A stretch of DNA of 64,000 nucleotides from Streptomyces showdoensis (lineage in GTDB: Bacteria; Actinomycetota; Actinomycetes; Streptomycetales; Streptomycetaceae): positions 1 to 64,000 of the forward strand of contig NZ_BAAAXG010000010.1 of NCBI RefSeq assembly GCF_039535475.1, written 5' to 3'. The notes under the pieces are model-generated. The model was not told where the DNA came from. It was given only the letters and a program-made list of their open reading frames with translations, and did not search any database. The translations under genes were made by a program, and so were the position numbers. Positions 63,436-64,000 of the stretch are shown here, in pieces (position 1 is the stretch's first letter; the number at the start of each line of letters is the position of its first letter).

Positions 63436-64000
63436 TCACGGGGAGGCGAAGTCCTGCACCCACCACGGGCCGTTGTCCGTGAGGCTCACCCCGACGCCGA
63501 CCTCCTTGAACGCGCAGTTGAGGATGTTCTTCCGGTGCCCCTCGCTGTTCATCCAGCCCTCGACCGCCTCCGCGGCCGTGTGCGGACCGCGGAAGATGTT
63601 CTCGCCCCAGGCCGACCAGTCGTACCCCGCCGCGGTGATCCGGTCGCCCGGGGTGCGCCCCTCCGGGGTGGTGTGGTCGTAGTAGTCGCGGGCGGCCATG
63701 TCGTCGGCGTGCTTCTGCGCCGCCCGCCGCAGCTTGGCGTCGGACCGGAGCGGATCGCACCCGGCCTTCCGGCGCTCGGCGTTGGCGAGGGCGAGGACCT
63801 GGTCGACGTACTGCGCGGCCGTCGCCGCCGCGGGAGCCGCCTTCGCCGCCACCGGCGCCACCGCGCGAGGCGCGCGCTCAGCGGACCGCGAGGCCGGGTC
63901 GGCGGAGGTCCGCCCGGCCGGGTCCGGCGAGGTCTCCACGGCGCCGGGGGACGACGTGGCGGCCTGCGCGGCCGGCCCGGCGGCGGACGTCCCGGTCACG
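63436..64000 (-). CDS. CAP/SCP-domain secreted protein, partial (5' end outside window)
   Basis: The frame is open to the right edge. The visible 188 residues begin in an Ala/Pro/Ser-rich linker and end in a CAP domain: VDQVLALANAERRKAGCDPLRSDAKLRRAAQKHADDMAARDYYDHTTPEGRTPGD and SAWGENIFRGPHTAAEAVEGWMNSEGHRKNILN. It resembles the C-terminal domain of the sigma-CAP protein encoded convergently 19 bases away, so the two may be functionally linked or arose by duplication. The signal peptide lies beyond the edge. Confidence 0.8.
   Translation of the reverse strand, partial: VTGTSAAGPAAQAATSSPGAVETSPDPAGRTSADPASRSAERAPRAVAPVAAKAAPAAATAAQYVDQVLALANAERRKAGCDPLRSDAKLRRAAQKHADDMAARDYYDHTTPEGRTPGDRITAAGYDWSAWGENIFRGPHTAAEAVEGWMNSEGHRKNILNCAFKEVGVGVSLTDNGPWWVQDFASP

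Overview
The window is high-GC DNA with the codon usage, GTG/TTG starts, GTGA and ATGA gene overlaps and gene families of a Streptomyces or close relative: monomeric NADP-isocitrate dehydrogenase, DUF3040, CsbD, VanW and IclR proteins, many ArsR regulators and Tat substrates. No tRNA, rRNA, CRISPR array or insertion sequence is visible. About 41 kb at the left is arsenic and copper biology. The right 23 kb looks like ordinary chromosomal genes.

Layout. 1-8.9 kb: a partial ECF sigma factor, a PstS / fused PstC-PstA / PstB oxyanion importer, an arsR beside a decayed arsC, and copper proteins (CopC-CopD, YcnI, two related membrane proteins). 9.0-13.3 kb: an exported molybdopterin oxidoreductase, an ArsR and a LuxR-type regulator. 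13.5-33.6 kb: a compact, nearly all-plus-strand block that I read as a previously undescribed organoarsenical (arsono-amino-acid or arsono-peptide) biosynthetic cluster. 33.7-41.3 kb: a resistance arm with three more ArsR regulators, an MFS pump, two ArsO-like flavoproteins, an ArsN-like acetyltransferase, Acr3 and ArsC. 41.4-64 kb: small stress proteins, an F420-type oxidoreductase, a transporter, VanW, IclR, a GGDEF-EAL protein fused to an alpha-oxoamine synthase, a methyltransferase, icd and a sigma factor joined to a CAP domain.

How the cluster may work (inference). Arsenate enters through the Pst-type importer. An EPSP-synthase-like enzyme moves enolpyruvate from PEP to arsenate. A phosphoglycerate-mutase-like enzyme rearranges the ester into arsonopyruvate. 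The class I aminotransferase could turn this into arsonoalanine. Three ATP-grasp ligases and two GNAT/FemAB-like acyl or aminoacyl transferases could then build a peptide, which an asymmetric ABC exporter removes. I see no phosphonopyruvate-decarboxylase and no polyketide synthase, so the product should differ from the bisenarsan-type arsenicals of S. lividans as I remember them.

The oddest feature is cysteine. Three small Cys-rich proteins (59, 34 and 117 residues) sit in the block, and four unrelated enzymes (an AhpD-like protein, two ATP-grasp ligases and a FemAB-like transferase) end in a bare C-terminal Cys-Cys. One ArsO-like flavoprotein in the resistance arm carries a CCGP tail. Vicinal dithiols bind As(III) and Cu(I), and a CopZ-CopA copper export module is embedded in the same operon.

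Two divergent arsR-arsC pairs in the same orientation lie 34 kb apart at the edges of the region. In the left copy arsC is truncated; in the right copy arsR is deleted internally. This looks like a duplication with reciprocal decay, as expected if the island entered by homologous recombination. Outside the biosynthetic block, five genes are broken by a single extra base in a C/G run of 6-7, which points to over-called homopolymers in the assembly.
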